A stretch of 64,000 nucleotides of DNA from Chara braunii (taxonomy: Eukaryota > Streptophyta > Charophyceae > Charales > Characeae): assembly GCA_003427395.1 (NCBI GenBank), contig BFEA01000057.1, forward strand, positions 2,753,179-2,817,178. The letters are read 5' to 3'. How positions within the stretch are numbered: position 1 is the first letter of the stretch; each line of letters begins with the position of its first letter. Of this stretch, positions 43,800 through 55,328 are shown piece by piece. A program made the translations under genes and the position numbers. Under the pieces are notes generated by a model. The model saw only the letters and a program-made list of their open reading frames with translations, searched no databases and was not told where the DNA came from.

Positions 43800-46480
43800 C
43801 CTGTCGAGCGCATCGGTCCGGCACCGCACAAGGCAGCACAGGACCCTCCCGGCCGCGTCACGCAGAAGTTGGTCTAAATCCTTGTCACCAATGCATATGG
43901 AGCTTCCGCAAGCCGCTCCGGCCAAATGCTCCAACCATACCTCTCGCGAGCCCCTACGACAGGATAGGGCCTACGCGAGGCACGACTTACCTCCACCTTG
44001 CGGGAGCTGTCACCTCCCTTCGGTGGGCGTATCCCCGCCGAGCTACCAGTCCACAGTACGAAAGCTAATCAGTTGCAATTGCAGAGGTGGACCAGCCGAG
44101 GGCGTTTTTTGTTCGTTGTAGCATAAGGGGTACGCGCGGTAATACACCTCTATCGAACCCGTACGGGAACCGACACCTTGGGGGGCTGAGGTCCCAAGCA
44201 CGACTCGTCGCCGGTCAACTAGGACGCATCCCACACACCACGCATACACCACTCTAAATAATATAAAAATAAAAACACACATACACACAGAACAAACAAC
44301 ACGACAACACTCCTAGTCCCTTAGTAGCCGTCTCATAACTCTCCGATGCGGAAATCGGGTAGGCGTCGCGCGCGAGACTTAGTATAAAACTGTGCGGGCG
44401 CCAGGTCTTCCCATATCGACTAGCAATGCATAATTACGCAAGCAGTCGTGATGATGGCGTACTATGTAGTGCCCATAATCAAGCGGTACCTCGTGGATCC
44501 GAGTACCGCTTATGACACTCAAGTGTCTCTCTCGAAGTATCGTGAGGGTCTACTCCCTTACGATATTGCACGGCTGAAGGAATAGTCGTGCGGCCGCCGC
44601 GGCACCTCCAGCCTTTAGGCTGAGTGTCTCGGCAGGCAGGGCAAATAGGCTCTGCGCGGGGGGAGATCCCTTCCATGCAGAGTCTAGGACCTGGGATGTC
44701 CTAGACAAGGACCTTGAATCCGGGCCCAAGACCAACGTCCGACAAAGAAATTTTTAAGAAGCATACAAAAAATAGAGGGGTTTTCTTTCTTCTCTCCATC
44801 TAGACCCCAATTAAACTCTTAAGCATAGGCCCCTCAGACCATGCGAACACCCAATATAGGTACATACATGTATATCTAAAGGGGAATAAGTATGTTACGA
44901 TCACTTCTCACAATCATAATGAGACCTCACAGTTATATATATGTGTGTGATTGTAGACAGTCAAATCCAAAATCCGAACCACAGAACATATTTGCAATCA
45001 CATCAAAGAGTCAACCAAAAGTCCACTTGCTACACGGTGTCAACTTCAGCCAACGTCTATACTCATACCCCTCGTTTTAGCCATGCAAGCCCCAACCCTT
45101 GTCCAACCAACCATAATTAAATACTCAGTACCTTTGTTAAATGGCCATTCAATAAAAGTCTGAGTGAAAGCCTTAATAAAACATTAAAATCACCAGAGCT
45201 AAAACCTTTAAGGTTGAGTATCGAGGATGAATTGGAGTTGAATCGTAGACCGACGAATCGGTAACCGACTTGTTATCAGTGATAACAGAAGGTGATCCTT
45301 GTAGGATCAAGTTGAACGTAGTCATGATTTCGAATCAAACGTTCAAGAGGACCTGTAACACAAGACAGGTCAATCCCAAGTTAAATCTACGAGTCAAAAT
45401 CAAGGGTAACATCCATATCACGTTTTCACCAAAAATCATTTTTCTTAACTAATCCTGAGTGTACCCCTAAGTCAGTGCCTAATGAAAATGTAGATCTTTG
45501 GCAGAATCTCCTCTATGCAGAGAGGATTGTCAGAATCGCCACCTGTCAAAATGTAATCTAACTCCTCTAAACTAAGAAAATTTTGGGAGTGTTTTCCGTA
45601 GGAAAAGTACCTTCTCAGAATTTTTAATAACTCAAATATGCAAAACAAAACGATCTCTAACTCTGGAAAGTCAAAATTCGTCTAACTCCCTGAATTAGTA
45701 AAAATTTGGGCAACACCTCGTTTAGAAAGGTAGGCTTCCCAGATTTATACTAAGTCAGATATGAACTCGGACTTAAAACCTGAGTTCAACTAAGACAAAA
45801 CTTAACTAGGCTTCCCAAATTTATACTAAGTCAGATATGAACTCAGACATAAGAACTGAGTTCAACTAACACAAAGCTTAACTAACCCCTTAGATTTGTA
45901 GAAATTTAGGCAGCGCTTTCCGTAGAGAAAGTGTTATTCCAAGATTTATACAAGTTAAGTTCAGAATTTAAAATGACTTTGACTTTTCAAGGTCTAATTT
46001 TCTCGAACTCCCTGAATTAGCAAAAATTTGGACAGCACTCCCTTTAGAAAATGAGATGTTTCAATTTTTACTAAGCCAAAAAGTCAGAAAAGCTGGACTC
46101 TGAAAAAAACAAAATATGATTAACTCCTTGGTTTTGTAGAAATTTCGGCAGCACTTCCATAGAGAAAGTGGCTTACCAAGATTTATACAAGCCCAAGTAT
46201 AATAACAAATCCCAGAAAATGCAGAAATTGACCTAAGTAAAAAAAACTTAGCTCAGAAAATGCAAGAATTTGAAACTAACTCTTATGGCTCTGGCACGTG
46301 GCGAGCAACTAAAACAACTACCCATCAACTGAAACTTAGACTAGGTAGTAGTTGCACTCAGTCTCATGCAGGCCAAACTACAGGTGTAAGTCCTCTCACC
46401 ATCCCAAAGTCAATTCATCAAACAATAGTTCATAGTCTCTCAATGATTTATCCCTTTATACCCATCTTACATACGACATA

Positions 46481-47210
46481 AAGCCAGACGACCTAATCTT
46501 ATAAGAACTTGTCTAGCTTAGCCATAGAATATACACAAACACAGGGCACTACAACGTTTCTCTTCTTTGGGCATGTGACTAGGTCACCCTAGTCACCCTA
46601 GTCGCCCTGAGTCATTTAGGTATCCAAGTTATATATAATTGTCTGCGCTTTGCCTTTTAAGGCAACATATGACTGAACCGGTTATCTTAGATCAAGATTC
46701 AGCCTGTCCCTTCTTACCACAATTTTATTATTAATTCATACTCTCTTCAATTGATAATGAGCTATAGTCAGACCATCCAATCTTATAGAAAATGTCTACC
46801 TAGCCTGTTCATAAATAAGTTATATAAGATATAAACAATTTTTAGCCTTTGTGTTCCAGCATGTGCGTGGCTTCAGACCAGACCACCCAATCTTATGGAA
46901 ACCTGTCCAGTCCTTTGCCTAAATTTCCCTTTTTCAAAATAAACAAGGGAGAGTCAGGGCCATCCAATCTTATGGAACGTGCCCAACTCTCTTTCAGAAC
47001 TAATAAAACATAAGAAAAACCCAAAGAAGCAAGGCAACCAAACCATCCAATCTTATTGAAAAATGCTTGGTTCTTGAAAGTCAAACCCATGCAGCCCTCA
47101 CAAGTCAAAGCAACCAGACCACCCAATCTTATGGGAACCTGATTGGTCCTTCAGGCAATCAAAAGTAAACATAGTACTGGGCCCTCCAATCTTATTGAGA
47201 CTCTCCTATC
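46481..47210 (-). ncRNA. Seven stem-loop array, 5' LTR copy
   Basis: Sense stems. H3 47036-47072 AACCAAGC/GTTTGGTT. H4 46949-46991 GGGC/GCCC plus GAGAGT/ACTCTC. H5 46875-46913 GGACTGGAC/GTCTGGTCT. H6 46765-46802 TAGGTAGAC/GTCTGACTA (8 of 9). H7 46481-46519 AAGCTAGAC/GTCTGGCTT. H2 (about 47112-47149) has two mismatches, and H1 (about 47177-47210) has decayed. Comparing H6 here with the 3' LTR, one pair is A-U here and G-U there. Comparing H3, a G-U occupies a different position in each copy. Confidence 0.78.
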
Positions 47211-48348
47211 CTTTGGTTGACCCAGTCAAACATGCAATACTGCCTTTCTCCCATCTTTTCCCCCCAGATGCAATCCCACAATCTGCTTTCAGTCAAACAA
47301 TAAACTAAAATTGACATTGTACATACATTCCTTTATTTAATCTGGTTTGTGTCCTGAAAGTCAAACTGACAAGTCAAAGTAGGGATGCACACAATATACT
47401 CAGTCAAACATAACAAGGAATACAGATAGGGGTTACAACTGGGTTCATAGAGGGGAAGCAAAGGTTACGTCTCAGTTCCCTGCCTCCAGAACTCCTCCTA
47501 AGTTCTGGCAGAGCTCCCGCAATCGGTGGGCAAACTCCCCACAGAGTCTTGATGCAGTCCTACGGGGGGTTGCAATCCCCCCTGCCGCCTTCCTCTCGTA
47601 ACCAAAGACTAGAGTGAGAGTTAGAAGGACAGAGATAGATTCGTTTAGTCTCTCAGATACAAGAAGGTTGCACTCAGACTCGCGTGAGAGGGTCTTGAAT
47701 CCTTGATGCGCCTGAGGGCCCGCAATGGTGGCCAAGATGCAACAGCCACTCGATCAGGCTGAAGTCAAACGTTAGCGTTGACTCCCTGGCGCCCCTTTAA
47801 CTTGTCGTAATAACCCCCTCTTGCCGCTTGATCACTTCTCAAAATCGCAACATCCGCTCCCTAACTAGCCTGTTACCATGTTACTTCGGATGATTGCGCT
47901 TAATGGCGGCGATTGCGAATGCACAGCGATAGGAAGCACAACAGAAGAGTATTTACCAAGCGAAACACACTGTAGTGCTGCGATCAGACAGTTTCGAGTC
48001 TTTAATCAATAGTTTGAGGTGGCAAGGAAGCAGTCCGGGTACCAAGCAACGACACATAAGGCGTAGCACGACACACGTCGTTCAGCAGAAGCACCAGTGA
48101 GCCACCGAGATGTCGCAGAAGCTGGCTCCTTGGGTCGCAGGCAAACTCCATCTTGCGGACGCCGATCTTAGATGATAGGGTGTGGACGAACCACCCAATC
48201 CAGCACAGGCAACCGGTCGACAGGGCGCACAAGTAATAAACGCGGAAGGCACGGCCGGTGGTTGAGCAACACGGCCACGCCACACAACGAACATATCAGC
48301 CTGCAAACACCACATCCGAAGCCAGCGGGACACAGGCAGCGGGCCAGC

Positions 48349-49055
48349 NNNNNNNNNNNNNNNNNNNNNNNNNNNNNNNNNNNNNNNNNNNNNNNNNNNN
48401 NNNNNNNNNNNNNNNNNNNNNNNNNNNNNNNNNNNNNNNNNNNNNNNNNNNNNNNNNNNNNNNNNNNNNNNNNNNNNNNNNNNNNNNNNNNNNNNNNNNN
48501 NNNNNNNNNNNNNNNNNNNNNNNNNNNNNNNNNNNNNNNNNNNNNNNNNNNNNNNNNNNNNNNNNNNNNNNNNNNNNNNNNNNNNNNNNNNNNNNNNNNN
48601 NNNNNNNNNNNNNNNNNNNNNNNNNNNNNNNNNNNNNNNNNNNNNNNNNNNNNNNNNNNNNNNNNNNNNNNNNNNNNNNNNNNNNNNNNNNNNNNNNNNN
48701 NNNNNNNNNNNNNNNNNNNNNNNNNNNNNNNNNNNNNNNNNNNNNNNNNNNNNNNNNNNNNNNNNNNNNNNNNNNNNNNNNNNNNNNNNNNNNNNNNNNN
48801 NNNNNNNNNNNNNNNNNNNNNNNNNNNNNNNNNNNNNNNNNNNNNNNNNNNNNNNNNNNNNNNNNNNNNNNNNNNNNNNNNNNNNNNNNNNNNNNNNNNN
48901 NNNNNNNNNNNNNNNNNNNNNNNNNNNNNNNNNNNNNNNNNNNNNNNNNNNNNNNNNNNNNNNNNNNNNNNNNNNNNNNNNNNNNNNNNNNNNNNNNNNN
49001 NNNNNNNNNNNNNNNNNNNNNNNNNNNNNNNNNNNNNNNNNNNNNNNNNNNNNNN
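48349..49055. other. Assembly gap (707 N)
   Basis: The run of N lies within the 5' LTR. The homologous stretch of the 3' LTR (about 30176-30846) is about 670 bp, so the gap size is realistic and the missing sequence is probably ordinary LTR. Confidence 0.95.
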
Positions 49056-50610
49056 CCTAACCCCTTTCCTCTCCTCCAAAACTAACCACGCCAGTGGATT
49101 CGCCCGGGGCCAAACCCTTGGGATGGTCTCTTCCCCCGTCCGATTCCATCAAGGAACGGGAGGATCACGACCTTCTTTCCCTCTACCATAGTCGTGTTTC
49201 CCCTTCGTTATATCCGCCCGCATGCACCTGGCGCGATTCGTCAGCCAGGTTCGACCCCTTTTCCTCTCCTTACGTCCGCTGTTCCGGCCTTCCAATCTTT
49301 GTGCCCGTCGCTACTGCTAGCGCAGCCCAGCTGGACCCGTCGCTCTGGCTCAGCGCTCGTCACTCTACTACGTTGTTTCACCTGCCTTGCTCCGCTCACG
49401 CTCAGCAAAGTGCGCTAAATACAGCCGCGCTCCGACCAATTCGGACAGCTGGACAGAAGACACTAGGACCAGAATTCGTCAAGGAGTACGGGACGACTCC
49501 CAGTTAGCTCTATTGGCTTCAGTCGATGGCACTGCACTACACGACTCCGCTCCTTTTCACGAGTCGGGCGACACAGGCCTGCAATGTGGGCTAGGTGAGG
49601 AGGGCCAAGGGTAGACCTCAGTGGTAGTGGCAGATCTTCAGGTGGGAACTTCAAAAACCCGAAGCGGGGGGGTCTTATGTGGCCCGCGCCCTGCGGCCTT
49701 GGCCTTCGCCGTTGTGCTTTGCGCCACTCCACCCGGGCACACTTCGCCACCTTTCGGGTCAAGGCGGGCATGCACACACTTTAAACCTCTTACAGCAGAT
49801 CGCGATTGGTGGATGTCGCGCCCGCAGGAGGTCCCTGCCACTCAAGCTTCTTCTACCAAATTTTGCCAACATCCCAAACCCGCACGAACCCGTAGGTCCA
49901 CAAAAAGGAGGCGTGAGCTCAAGCTCTTCGGCCGCCGTGACGGCCTCTAAAACCAACGTTGCGCCCAAGTCAACGTGCGTCGGAGCATAAAAATATCGAC
50001 GATAAGTCACAAAATACTTAGAAAGCTTTGACCTCCAGAGCTCCGACTCTGCAGTTGGCAAAACAAAAGGGGATAACCCCGCCGGACCCTCAATCCCTTT
50101 AATACTCCTACGTTGTTGCTGCTCGCCTCGATCCCTGAATCTCTTAGATGAAAGACCGATGCTATATCCAAATAATACTAGGCCCAAGTCTGGGTCTAGT
50201 TTAGACGGTCACCCAGATAAACGGATATTGCGCAATGCGCAAATCAACCGAAACATTTTCACAATCGCATTATTGTCGACGCCGTCTTCCGTACGTACGC
50301 ATAAGTCACAAGCAAGCACAACAATCAAGAGACATAAATCTTTTTATCCCTAGTTTAACCAGAAATAAACATTTGGCCGGCTATCAAGCCAGCCCTTCAA
50401 TCATCAACAATAAAGATCACGCGTGCCTCAAGCCTGCGCGCCCCCCCACTCTCCACTCTAGTCAACCTTCAGTCAAACGTAAGCAACAGACACAGCCCCG
50501 CCTCGCGCGGTACACCTAAATCTTAACCCAAACCTATTTCTCTGTCATCTGCAAAAGCCAGGGCGGATACCCTTGTAAGGGTATTCACACTGACAGTGCA
50601 GTGATAACGA

Positions 50611-50850
50611 TTGCGGCGTTGCTTCAAGTATCGTTATGATGAAGGTGGGTACTTCATCACTCGAGGAACTGAAAAAGTAATTATTGCCCAGGAGGGCAAA
50701 GCAACCAACAAAACTTCTAGCCAACCCTTACCTCGGGCAGGCTACATAGGTTGTCGAAGACAGGGCAAAGCAACCAACAAAACTTCTAGCCAACCCTTAC
50801 CTCGGGCAGGCTACATAGGTTGTCGAAGACAGGTCGAACCGAGGATCTGA
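50611..50850 (+). pseudogene. Fragment resembling the second-largest RNA polymerase subunit (Rpb2-like)
   Basis: Translation gives YRYDEGGYFITRGTEKVIIAQE (about 50629-50693; given here as two parts, YRYDEGGYF and ITRGTEKVIIAQE). It matches the protrusion motif GGYF-x-x-x-G-x-EKV-x-x-x-QE of Rpb2-type subunits. A possible 3' splice site TTGCTTCAAG precedes it at 50628. Downstream, a 69-bp unit (23 codons, GKATNKTSSQPLPRAGYIG and four more) is repeated exactly in tandem (about 50692-50760, 50761-50829). An intact family member would not have this, and the frame ends at 50850. The fragment begins only about 15-30 bp from the giant element's 5' LTR. Whether Pol II, IV or V type cannot be told. 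Confidence 0.5.
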
Positions 50851-51362
50851 ACTTATGTTAAAAGTTAAACCTCACTTCGATCCGCATGGTAACAATGAAA
50901 TTTACTTGCAGAAGTCATTCATGGCAGGGTTTAATAGGTGTGTCAACGTATCCACCCATACATTAAGTGTTAGGTTGTCATTTTCATAATCGTTCGTCAA
51001 AAAGGGGTCTCCGCCTCGGAAGCAGCAATACAAAGGTCTCTTTGGTCACGTAGGATGGGAAGAATAACTTTGGCAGATCATCTCATCAAGTCAAAAATGG
51101 ATTAGGGTCGGTTTCCTCATCCGTTTGGCATTCTCCCCGACACGGCCCGAACTGAACTTGTGCGATTGGATATAAGGCGTATTAATTTTATGTGTATTAT
51201 CTTCAGCAAGATGTAAAAGGACTACGATTATTTAGTGGGTTTCACGCTTGGTTGAGACCGTCCTAGTCGACCGACGTCTATTTGTACTTAGGAGATCAAC
51301 GCCCTAGGGAACGAATGATGTCCGGGTTCATACGACGTTTTAACCACTCGTGCCTATACTGA
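50851..51362. other. Unassigned 500 bp
   Basis: No recognisable ORF or repeat relative elsewhere in the window. It may be the diverged 5' part of the LTR whose 3' end is at 51716. Confidence 0.3.
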
Positions 51363-51716
51363 AGTGAAAGAGCAAACGCCCTCGGTTGGCTTACCTCGGC
51401 GACTGTGTGTAAAAGCTTTCGCATGTGGGTCAGTAGCTCGGTAGGGATACACCTCTAAGGGTGGTGACAACCCCTTAGGGAAGGAAAGTTGTGCCCCACG
51501 GAAACCTATTATGTCGTAGGGGACCGTGGGACGTACGACCGATGCACCCGGCTAAGCGGAGAAAGGATGACGCAACCATTTTCGTCTTGGTGGTTCGCGG
51601 GGTTATTTTGCATTGTTCCCAAGTTGTCTCTTGTTTTTCTTTGTTTAACTTGTGCTTGACATAGCCGGGAGGGCTCTCGCCTTTTGCGGAAAAGGCGGGA
51701 GCCGATGCCCTCGACA
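51363..51716 (+). repeat. 3' portion of an LTR related to the giant family
   Basis: From AACGCCCTCGG (about 51371) onward the order of short blocks follows the solo LTR end (22320-22630): AGCTCGG-GGGATAC, GTGACAAC, CTATT-TGTCGTAGGGG, then the terminal CTCGACA at 51716. Identity is clearly lower than among the three large LTRs, so this is another subfamily. Confidence 0.7.
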
Positions 51717-51718
51717 AG

Positions 51719-51737
51719 TGACGCCGTTTCCAGGGAT
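51719..51737 (+). other. Degenerate tRNA-Asp primer-binding site
   Basis: TGACGCCGTTTCCAGGGAT begins 2 nt after the LTR end, the same spacing as in the giant element, and differs from that site at three positions. It confirms a + strand element starting here. Confidence 0.75.
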
Positions 51738-51978
51738 GACGACAAATTACTGTTGTCCTTAGTGGAACGCCACTCGGGTGAATGATTGTTGGGATGAATT
51801 CTAAGTATTGTTTGTTATTTGATCTGATATAAAAGTAAGTTAGTGGCTACTAAGGTCCGAAAGGGGAAAAGGAAGACAAGGTTCAAGACTAGTCATGAAA
51901 ATTTATATAACATCTGGATGTGTGGACTTATCGTTTTTTTTGGCTTACTCAAGATAACGGGAGGAAATGTTGACCCGA

Positions 51979-54160
51979 TGAATAGCAATGCGGGAAAGCG
52001 ACGAAACGACATCTTGGAACTCTCGCGCGCTATCCATGAAGCGGACAACTAAAAGACTCAACTTTCGAAAATGGATGTTCCTCTTTTTTATGGCACCAAT
52101 GCCTCGGGGTGGGCTGATAAGTTCGAGCAAGTGGGGAGTTGTTGTGAATGGTCGAGTGAGAAGATGCTTCAAATGGTGAAGCGTTATTTGCAAGGTTGAA
52201 TATAATGAAGAGGTGTTGGAGATGGTGCAAGCTTCGCGCGATTGGACGAACTTTAAAACAAAATTGTTGGAGAAATACTAGTTGGGAGACCAACTATTGG
52301 ATTTGGCGGATTTGCGGAAAGTAAGTCACCGGAAATTGGATACAACAAAGCAAATTTTGATGAAATTCGAGAGAGTTGTGCAGTTAGTACCAGATGTTCC
52401 AAACAAAGACCGGTGTCTCATCTTCCTTGAAAAATGTTCGAAGGTTGAGCAGCGCAAGTTGATGAAGGATATGACTGGGCGATACGACTGGCCGAAGATT
52501 AAGGAAAATTTGTTGGCCGAAAACTTCGACCAAATGCTTTACCGCCTCCTGAAGCAGCAAAAAAAGGAGGAGGATCGCGAGAAGGAGGGGGTAAGCGAAG
52601 ATAAGGACCATGCTGTTTACAAGACCCTAGCCGATATGAGGAATATGATGGGCGTTATGAAGGAGGAAAGATTAAAACTCCAGGTTATGATGGCCCAGAC
52701 AAAAGGGGGAAAGAGGAAGGGTAAGCAGAGATGAGCAACGGGTACCCAGACTCGCACCCACCCGCACCCACCCCGCCCACGAGGCATTGGGTCAGGTGTG
52801 GGTCTTGATAAGCTGGCACGGGTGGGATGAGGCTGGGTCTAGGCGAGCCAGCTTGGGTGGGTGACGGGCGGGTCAATGTTAGGCCTGGGTCACCCGAATG
52901 GGTGGGTGACAGGCGGGTGAGTGCTAGGCCTGGGTCACCCGACTCACACACCCAGGACAACCCATAAGAACCCNCCCCCCCCCCCCAAACCCCTCATACA
53001 CATTTCCAGTTGATGTCCACCTATGGAATTCAAAAGTTGGAGGCCCAGGAAACCAAAAATTTCCACCCTGAGGCCCCCTGGAAAAAAAAAGTTGCCATGC
53101 TCGAAGAACAAAGAGCCGCGCCGATGGCAAATCGAACTCTGGGATCCGCCTTGAAAAAATGTGTCACACTCTATCGGTGGGCCGGTGGCAGCTGGACCAC
53201 GGCTCAAACAACAGGATGTTGGCTCCGGGGATCGAACCCAACCACAACAAGTGGCAAGGTTTCCCAAATTCAAACTTGTAGAGCGCTTCAAATTTTCGTG
53301 TCGTCACCCAAGGACGACCCAAAGTGGAGATGCTTCGAATTTCCGCGCTGTCATCCAAGGATGTTGTGTTGCTGTGGTGCGTGTAAATGTTTGAAAGGAC
53401 TGAGACAATGGGGAATGGGCGGATGCGGTTTGAAAATAATTAGGTATTGGGTGCAGGCGGGGAAATTTGTTCTCGCGGGTGTGGATGGGTCAGGGTGAAG
53501 GTTTTTTACGTGTGACTGGCGGGTTGGGTGAGGCTGAAAATTTCAAAAAGACACTTGGGTGGGTTGGGTCACCTTGAGAGTTTTTTTATTTTTATTTTTA
53601 AGGGCGGGTTGTGCTTAAAAGAATGTGGATGGGTTGGGTGAAGTGGCAGTTCAAAAAAAGAAGCAAGTAGCAGCAACAGTGAGGAGGGAAGTGAAGAAGA
53701 GGTGGAGCCTCCGCGAAAACTGACCAAGGTCGAGCGGAAGGTCTTGAATCAGATACGGGGTGGACAAGGTTTCCAGCAAAAAGCAACGAAAGAATTATGG
53801 AGGAGAGGGAAATGGCGGAAGTCAGGGACAAGCGGCACAAACTCCTCCTCAGCAACCCCAACTCTAGGCAAGGAGAGGAGGCCGAGGTCGAGGACAAAGG
53901 AAATGAGGGTGGCCGAGGGAGCGGAGGCGGCCATGAAAATTGGCAAAATTGGACTTATAAGTACTGTGGACAGAAGGGACATGAGATACGATTTTGTCAG
54001 ACAGTCACTAAGAACGAAAACGATAAGGTTATATATACGACCATCCCAACGGACCTTGAGAGAATGAGTCGATTCCTATCGATGATGAGGACACTGAGGA
54101 GGATGAGATGTTGTGTGCCGAAGATGAGCGGCAGGCCAAATAGCGAGCCATGGAATGAGA
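51979..54160 (+). pseudogene. gag: Gag of the truncated relative (element C), interrupted by an insertion
   Basis: From MNSNAGKRRNDILE (51979) through a capsid-like part (VPLFYGTNASGWADKFEQ near 52080; KFERVVQLVPDVPNKDRCLIF near 52350) to about 52730, resuming at about 53650 (EEGSEEEVEPPRKLTKVE), with a nucleocapsid at 53940-54000. Defects: TAA at about 52049, a frameshift near 52195, a TAG near 52279, and the loss of the first zinc-knuckle cysteine, which reads Tyr (YKYCGQKGHEIRFC). The domain layout parallels ORF1 of the giant element. Confidence 0.75.
52727..53650. mobile_element. About 920-bp insertion in gag, hAT-MITE-like
   Basis: Gag reading breaks at GGTAAG and resumes at CAGCAACAGTGAGG. 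The left end CAGAGATGAGCAACGGGTAC resembles the terminal inverted repeats of many hAT elements. The interior is full of GGGTGGGT/ACCCACCC motifs, also common in such elements. The right end (about 53630-53660, GTGGCAGTTC) matches the left end only weakly, and an 8-bp target duplication is not evident. No transposase is encoded. An N at 52974 lies in a C-run. Confidence 0.45.
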
Positions 54161-54515
54161 TCTGGAGAAAGGAAATCGGGGAAGGAGAGCCATGCAGGAA
54201 AAAACAAGTATCAGAAATTTTGTTTAGAAGGGGATTGATATTGAGCAAATCGTGGACCGGATTCTGGAAAGTCAGGGCGATCTGGTCACACTCCAGGAAT
54301 TCTTGGCTGCGTCACCTAAAATTCGGGAAGAATTCAGGCAACGCCTGTCCAGGAAAAAGGTTATGGTTGTTAAGATGAGCGATATCATTCCTTAGGAGAT
54401 CAATTGGGTTCGAACAGGGATGAAGATGGACTGGCACTGCGTGGCGACCGGTCTGTTGAAGGTAGAAGTTGGGACATGCGAATACTCTACGCTCGTTGAT
54501 GACGGGCAAAAATGA
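54161..54515 (+). pseudogene. Protease N-terminal fragment of element C
   Basis: GIDIEQIVDRILESQGDLVT (about 54230) and KMDWHCVATGLLKVEVGTCE (about 54427) align with the giant element's protease region. The catalytic box reads LVDDG instead of VDTG, and the frame stops at once. Homology ends near 54515, where unrelated tandem repeats begin, so the element is truncated inside protease. Confidence 0.7.
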
Positions 54516-54522
54516 ATATCAT

Positions 54523-54863
54523 AAACCCCTGACCCTACTGTCGGGCCCGGCGGGGCCCATGTGGAACTGAGTATGCCACAGCAGACGGGCAGTCCACACA
54601 TCCAACACGGAGAAAAGCAGCACATCACGCACCCACATCATGATTGAACACTGCACATTGTCAGTGGCCAACTGGGTCCTACGGGGCCTAACACGGCCGA
54701 AATGACACAGACCCTACACCCTACGAAACCCCTAACCCTACTGTTGGTCCCTGCGAGGCCCGTGTGGAACTGAGTATGCCACAGCAGACGGGCAGTCCAC
54801 ACATCCAATGCGGAGAAAAGCGGCACATCACGTACTCACATCATGATTGAACACCACACATTA
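54523..54863. repeat. Tandem repeat, about 203-bp unit
   Basis: Two copies (54523-54660, 54726-54863) share AACCCCT-ACCCTACTG, GTGTGGAACTGAGTATGCCA and GGGCAGTCCACACATCCAA. The AACCC(C)TAACCCTA stretch resembles degenerate telomere repeat but is too short to claim that. Confidence 0.65.
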
Positions 54864-55069
54864 TTGGTTCCACCCACCCGTTGAGCCAGGGAGTCACTCA
54901 GACGAACATCCGTCATCACCGGCAGGAAACACAGACATCCCGAACTGAGCAGCCCCTCTAAGAGTGCTGTAGGCACCCCAAATGAGGAATTGCCGACTGT
55001 TTGACTCTGCTTAAGGGTGCTCAGTAAGAAAAAATACAAAGAAGAAAGAAAACATACAAAAAAAATGAT

Positions 55070-55101
<32 letters not shown>

Positions 55102-55221
55102 CTACATGTGCTACATGTGCTAACTATTGATTAGGAACTATTTCATATTTTTTCACCAGGAGAGGGCCAGTCTTGTGAGTTATGATTGTCTTGCTTGCTC
55201 TGATTGCTCGGCTATTTGCAG
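54864..55221. other. Intergenic or intron sequence with a GT run
   Basis: No ORF recognised. Contains (TG)n at about 55073-55095. The last bases, CTATTTGCAG, form a good 3' splice site for the exon at 55222. Confidence 0.5.
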
Positions 55222-55328
55222 GACGTCAAAGGTCCACAGACTGTGGCATTCAACCTTCCAAATGATGAGCGGATTGTGAAAAAAAGAGGAACGGCGATGG
55301 TTATACTAAAGAATGTATCTCAGGCCAA
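55222..55328 (+). CDS. Dipeptidyl-peptidase III, internal exon (GPQTVAFNLPNDERIV)
   Basis: 107 bp between TTTGCAG and GTAAGTG. The translation DVKGPQTVAFNLPNDERIV and following KKRGTAMVILKNVSQAK matches the conserved segment before the zinc site in peptidase family M49 (DPP III), which in plants is fused to a Nudix domain. The exon ends in phase 2 (codon AA|A for Lys). DPP III removes dipeptides from the N-termini of oligopeptides in the cytosol. No stop or frameshift is present, so this may be a functional gene, but upstream exons were not located before 54515. Confidence 0.8.

Larger units (their letters stand above)
26187..50595 (-). mobile_element. Giant (24.4 kb) Ty3/gypsy LTR retrotransposon, tRNA-Asp primed
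   Basis: Transcribed on the - strand: 5' LTR 50595-43802, primer-binding site 43799-43781, gag 43405-41672, protease, RT/RNase H, integrase remnant (to 37282), a gag-like ORF3 (37059-34573), 2.2 kb noncoding, 3' LTR 32400-26187. Both LTRs have TGTC/GACA ends. Flanking tetranucleotides are GCGC on the left and GTGC on the right, which would be one target duplication differing by a CpG transition. LTRs above 6 kb and a total of 24 kb are at the extreme of known gypsy elements; Ogre elements of legumes are of comparable size. No polypurine tract is visible before the 3' LTR, which leaves some doubt that both LTRs belong to one insertion. Confidence 0.8.
43802..50595 (-). repeat. 5' LTR of the giant element (6.8 kb with gap)
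   Basis: Sense start TGTCAGTGTGAATACCC at 50595, sense end GCGCTCGACA at 43802. Collinear with the 3' LTR, with two private features: an approximately 85-bp tandem duplication (about 45733-45893, ACTAAGTCAGATATGAACTC repeated) and an extra CTAGTCACC repeat near 46585. It includes a 707-bp N gap. The hairpin array lies at 46481-47210. Confidence 0.82.

Noticed and set aside
48168-49191. Open frames of about 300 codons through the N gap
   Set aside because: Most of each frame is N; the flanking residues are LTR sequence.
54523-54745. Interstitial telomere repeat (AACCCTA-like)
   Set aside because: Only one or two degenerate units within a 203-bp tandem repeat; not a telomeric array.
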